Assembly: GCA_965524675.1 (NCBI GenBank)
Contig: CBERPN010000077.1
Coordinates: 1 to 15,788 of the forward strand
Source: CALLQB01 sp036479275
GTDB lineage: Bacteria > Actinomycetota > Acidimicrobiia > Acidimicrobiales > SHLQ01
Length of the DNA stretch: 15,788 nucleotides
Direction: 5' to 3'
Every line of letters begins with the position of its first letter. Positions within the stretch are counted from its first letter, which is position 1. The translations under genes and the position numbers were made by a program. Shown one piece after another: positions 13,118 through 15,788 of this stretch. Under the pieces are notes generated by a model. That model saw only the letters and a list, made by a program, of their open reading frames with translations. It searched no databases and had not been told where the DNA came from.

Positions 13118-14053
13118 CTATCGATACCGTTCGAGGATCTTCGCTGCAGCCGAGCCGAGAAATCCGTCGGGAATCGCTGGGCTTGACTCCACCAACGTTG
13201 CATCCGGTCCGAGTCTAACTAGCAGACGTTCGAGCCACGGAAGCGCAGTAACGGCGAGCCGGATCCGGTGGCCACCGTCAGGCAACTCCTCGACTCCTTC
13301 GTTCGGATATTGTTGCACCACCCAGGCTGCGTCCTCGGTGACTTCTATCGTCACTCGGGGATCGTCGGACTGAGCGGTAAACAGATCTGCGGAGCTGTCG
13401 GTGCTAGCTTCAAAATGGTCGTCGACTAGCTCGGCTGTGACGATCCGGTCGATGCGGAAAACTCGCTCGGCCTCAGCCGACCGACAATGTGCTGCCACGT
13501 ACCACTGGCCGGCGTCGGCGAAGAAACGGTGCGGCTCGATCTCTCGTGTTGTCCGTTCGTCGCGGCCAAACACGTAGTAGTCGAGTGCTACCACCTGCCG
13601 ATCTGCGATTGCGTTACGCAATAGGTCGAGAGTCTCCTCTGGGGCGCTTCCCAAGCGGATCTCTAGGCCGTCTTCCATACCGAGCGCCGCGCCAAGCTTG
13701 GTGAGTCCGCGCAGCAGTGGACCATCTTGCTCGCCAGCCAGTTCGAGTACGCTCGTGCCCGCTGCCATCAGTGCCACAGCCTGGTCGGGGTTAAGCCTTA
13801 GCGGCCTAGCAAACCAGTCGGCGTAGTGAATCCAAACCCGGTCGTCGTCGAGGGTCACCTCAATCATGGTGTCGGGCGTAAAGGGAAATACGCCCACAAA
13901 CTGCACCACCTCTAGCAGATCGGCTTCGAGGTGGTCGCGAGCGTACCCAAAGCGGTCGGCGATCTCGTCAAGGGTTGCACCAGGTCTGCTCGCTACCCAA
14001 GGAATGATTGTCAGAAGCCGTGCAACGCGTTCGGAGGAGTTGAGTGCCCTCAC
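13118..14053 (-). CDS. pafC: PafC, WYL-domain transcriptional regulator
   Basis: PafC pairs with PafB to form the transcription activator of the LexA-independent DNA-damage response in mycobacteria. From the GTG at 14053 the protein has 311 residues: an N-terminal helical DNA-binding-type region (1-60, LLTIIPWVASRPGATLDEIA), a linker, then a WYL domain with GQWYVAAHC (W184, Y185, V186) and ERVFRIDRI (196-204). The GTG overlaps the pafB TGA by four bases (GTGA), which is why I prefer it; an ATG at 14074 would add seven residues and deepen the overlap to 25 bases. The similarity to pafB reflects an old duplication. The stop is followed by a 72-base gap before lepB. Confidence 0.92.
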   Translation of the reverse strand: MRALNSSERVARLLTIIPWVASRPGATLDEIADRFGYARDHLEADLLEVVQFVGVFPFTPDTMIEVTLDDDRVWIHYADWFARPLRLNPDQAVALMAAGTSVLELAGEQDGPLLRGLTKLGAALGMEDGLEIRLGSAPEETLDLLRNAIADRQVVALDYYVFGRDERTTREIEPHRFFADAGQWYVAAHCRSAEAERVFRIDRIVTAELVDDHFEASTDSSADLFTAQSDDPRVTIEVTEDAAWVVQQYPNEGVEELPDGGHRIRLAVTALPWLERLLVRLGPDATLVESSPAIPDGFLGSAAAKILERYR

Positions 14054-14961
14054 GACAACAGCGCCTCTAGCCATCCGACGAGATCGTTCCGCAAGTCTTC
14101 TGGCGAGAGCAATTCTGCGTGATCCAAAAATGTCAGCACGAACGAGCGAAATGCTTCGCGGTTGCGAACCAACAACTCGAATTCGACCGAGCCATCGGTG
14201 TGAGACGCCGCGATGGCGTCGTTACCGAGGTAATGCTTTGCCCATGCAGCTTGGTCGGCGTCGACCAGTAGCCGAGTTAGGACCGGTTCTTCGTCGCCGA
14301 TCGCCCACGACTCGACGCGATCTAGAGATCTCGAGGTTGGCCGCTCGGTCGTGATGGCGGCGCCCCGAACTACCGAGCCCACAATTCGGTCGACTCGAAA
14401 CTGGCGCTCGTCATCGCGAGAGTGGTCGTAGCCCGTGAGGTACCAATGACCTCGCGAGAACGACAATTTGAACGGATCGAGCAATCGTTCGGTTCCTCTG
14501 TAGTCAAAGGTCACCGAGTGACTAGAACTAATCGCTTCAAAGAGCGGGCCGAGGTTGGGATCGGTAGGCAGTGCTGCAACCTGGTCGCCCTTGGCCTCAC
14601 CCACGACTCCCCCGACGCGGACAAGTGCCTGATCGCCGCTTACGCCATCGACCCGCACAAGGCCCGTGGCCAGGTGCAGGGCTGCTAGCTCGTCGGGTTC
14701 GAGTTGTGGGTCGCTGCCGCCGTACTCGCTAGGGTCGATCCGGTATCCGTCGAGCGGAGGATCGGTGCCAGCGACGGGCTCGACCCGGATGGGGACTCCC
14801 ATCGAGCGCAGATCGTCTTTATCGCGCTCGAACGCCCGGCGGAAGCTTGCATCGACCTCGGAGTACCCCTCGAGGCGCGCTCGGATTTGCTCGGCGGTGA
14901 GTGGAACGGGGGTGTGTAGCAGCGCGGCCAACAGATTCAGTAAGCGTTCAAGCTTTGACAT
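14050..14961 (-). CDS. pafB: PafB, WYL-domain transcriptional regulator
   Basis: The 303-residue protein begins with MSKLERLLNLLAALLHTP and a winged-helix-like region through residue ~60 (LTAEQIRARLEGYS, then FERDKDDLRSMGVPI), the PafB/DeoR-type DNA-binding end. The WYL domain carries GHWYLTGYD (W173, Y174, L175) and RQFRVDRIV (186-194), thought to bind a single-stranded nucleic-acid or other ligand. With PafC it would switch on DNA-repair promoters. The ATG overlaps the pafA TGA by one base (TGATG), and its own stop overlaps pafC, so the three are tightly coupled. The length agrees with mycobacterial PafB (just over 300 residues). Confidence 0.93.
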   Translation of the reverse strand: MSKLERLLNLLAALLHTPVPLTAEQIRARLEGYSEVDASFRRAFERDKDDLRSMGVPIRVEPVAGTDPPLDGYRIDPSEYGGSDPQLEPDELAALHLATGLVRVDGVSGDQALVRVGGVVGEAKGDQVAALPTDPNLGPLFEAISSSHSVTFDYRGTERLLDPFKLSFSRGHWYLTGYDHSRDDERQFRVDRIVGSVVRGAAITTERPTSRSLDRVESWAIGDEEPVLTRLLVDADQAAWAKHYLGNDAIAASHTDGSVEFELLVRNREAFRSFVLTFLDHAELLSPEDLRNDLVGWLEALLS

Positions 14962-15788
14962 CAGAGGCTGGCGATTAGCTTTTCTACTCGTTCGTCATAG
15001 GCCTTGAATGGGTCCTTGCAGAGCACCGTACGTTGGGCTTGATCGTTGAGTTTGAGATGTACCCAGTCGACGGTGTAATCGCGTTTTTTTTCTTTGGCCT
15101 TGCGAATAAACTCGCCCCGCAGCCGGGCGCGTGTCGTAGCGGGCGGATGCTCGACCGCGTGAGCAATGTCGGCGTCGTCACAAATCCGCTCGACCATGTC
15201 GCGGTTTTGCAGACGGTAGTAGAGACCGCGCGAACGGTTGATGTCGTGATACGCCAGATCGACCAGCGCTACACGGGCGTCGGCGAGCGCCAGGTCGTGG
15301 CGTTCTCGGTAGGCCTCGATGAGTTTGTACTTAATGACCCAGTCGACCTCGCGGTCGAGCTTTAGCGGATCGTTCTCGATCTGGGTTAGGCAGTGCTCCC
15401 ACATGTTGAGCGCTTTGGTCTCGAACTCGGTAAATTCGTGGTGTTCGGCATATCGCAATGCCCTAGACAGGTACTCGCCTTGGATCTCGAGGGCACTAGC
15501 TTCGCGGCCGTTGGCAAGGCGAACTCTGCGTCGGCAGGTCATGTCGTGGCTGATCTCGCGAATCGCGCGAATCGGATTTTCGAGGGTCATGTCGCGTAGC
15601 ACCACCCGCGGATCCTCAAGCATTCGCAACATGATCGAAGCAGCGCCAACCTTGAGAAAGGTGGAGTATTCGCTCATGTTCGAATCGCCGACGATCACAT
15701 GAAGTCGCCGGTAGCGTTCGGCATCTGCATGGGGTTCGTCGCGCGTGTTGATGATGGGGCGCGATCTTGGCGTGGCGCTCGATACGCC
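14961..15788 (-). CDS. pafA: PafA, Pup-protein ligase (C-terminal 275 residues)
   Basis: The frame is open to the right edge; about 60% of a ~450-residue PafA is present and the N-terminal catalytic Glu/ATP part is outside. The first visible residues read GVSSATPRSRPIINTRDEPH, then YRRLHVIVGDSNMSE, nearly identical to mycobacterial PafA as I recall it. Further matches are NPIRAIREISHD, LANGREASALEIQ, DWVIKYKL, TTRARLRGEFI and the end VDWVHLKLNDQAQRT with VLCKDPFKA. PafA uses ATP to join the C-terminal glutamate of Pup to lysines of proteins for the proteasome. Dop is the close paralogue. The DWVHLKLNDQAQRTVLCKDPF end and the following pafB-pafC favour PafA. Confidence 0.95.
   Translation of the reverse strand, partial: GVSSATPRSRPIINTRDEPHADAERYRRLHVIVGDSNMSEYSTFLKVGAASIMLRMLEDPRVVLRDMTLENPIRAIREISHDMTCRRRVRLANGREASALEIQGEYLSRALRYAEHHEFTEFETKALNMWEHCLTQIENDPLKLDREVDWVIKYKLIEAYRERHDLALADARVALVDLAYHDINRSRGLYYRLQNRDMVERICDDADIAHAVEHPPATTRARLRGEFIRKAKEKKRDYTVDWVHLKLNDQAQRTVLCKDPFKAYDERVEKLIASL

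Overview
The window is a compact, GC-rich stretch of actinobacterial chromosome with short intergenic gaps, many GTG starts and start/stop overlaps. It holds the right-hand part of a Pup-proteasome locus: pafA (cut by the right edge), pafB and pafC, followed on the same strand by signal peptidase I, a TatA/B-type subunit, tatC and the Ski2-like helicase helY. In Mycobacterium tuberculosis the recalled order is pafA-pafB-pafC-tatA-tatC-helY, so the block is an old conserved neighbourhood with extra genes inserted after pafC. The PafA sequence, the DUF4193-like acidic zinc protein, the duplicated ThyX-like protein and the stand-alone lipid-kinase-like domain suggest a non-mycobacterial actinobacterium, plausibly class Acidimicrobiia. 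That placement is inference from protein style; there is no rRNA in the window.

Layout, left to right. 1-705 (+): 3' part of an unrecognised protein with an RGG-type tail. 733-2871 (-): Nudix hydrolase, GNAT acetyltransferase, a DUF8129-like protein with a Lys/Ala-rich linker, and a very acidic C4 zinc protein. 3001-3888 (-): membrane-anchored protein with three LysM domains. 4056-5687 (-): double ThyX-like protein. 5782-8978 (-): lipid-kinase C-domain protein overlapping helY. 8987-10287 (-): tatC and tatB/tatA. 10288-10609: the only stretch over 300 bases without a firm gene; it carries two copies of a 65-base direct repeat and a possible small + strand gene. 10610-10939 (-): zinc-ribbon protein. 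11123-11833 (+): glycerophosphodiester phosphodiesterase. 11915-13045 (-): signal peptidase I with a long Pro-rich cytoplasmic extension. 13118-15788 (-): pafC, pafB, pafA with overlapping ends.

How the genes relate. PafA ligates the modifier Pup to proteins destined for the proteasome, and PafB/PafC are WYL-domain regulators of the DNA-damage response. TatB/TatC export folded proteins, and signal peptidase I cleaves exported precursors. HelY is a putative RNA/DNA helicase. No mobile element, CRISPR array, tRNA or rRNA was seen. The most unusual items are the double ThyX-like protein with complementary degenerate active-site motifs, the 65-base repeat beside tatB, a run of oppositely charged low-complexity proteins, and several starts that look leaderless. 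I did not find a clear new multi-gene system.
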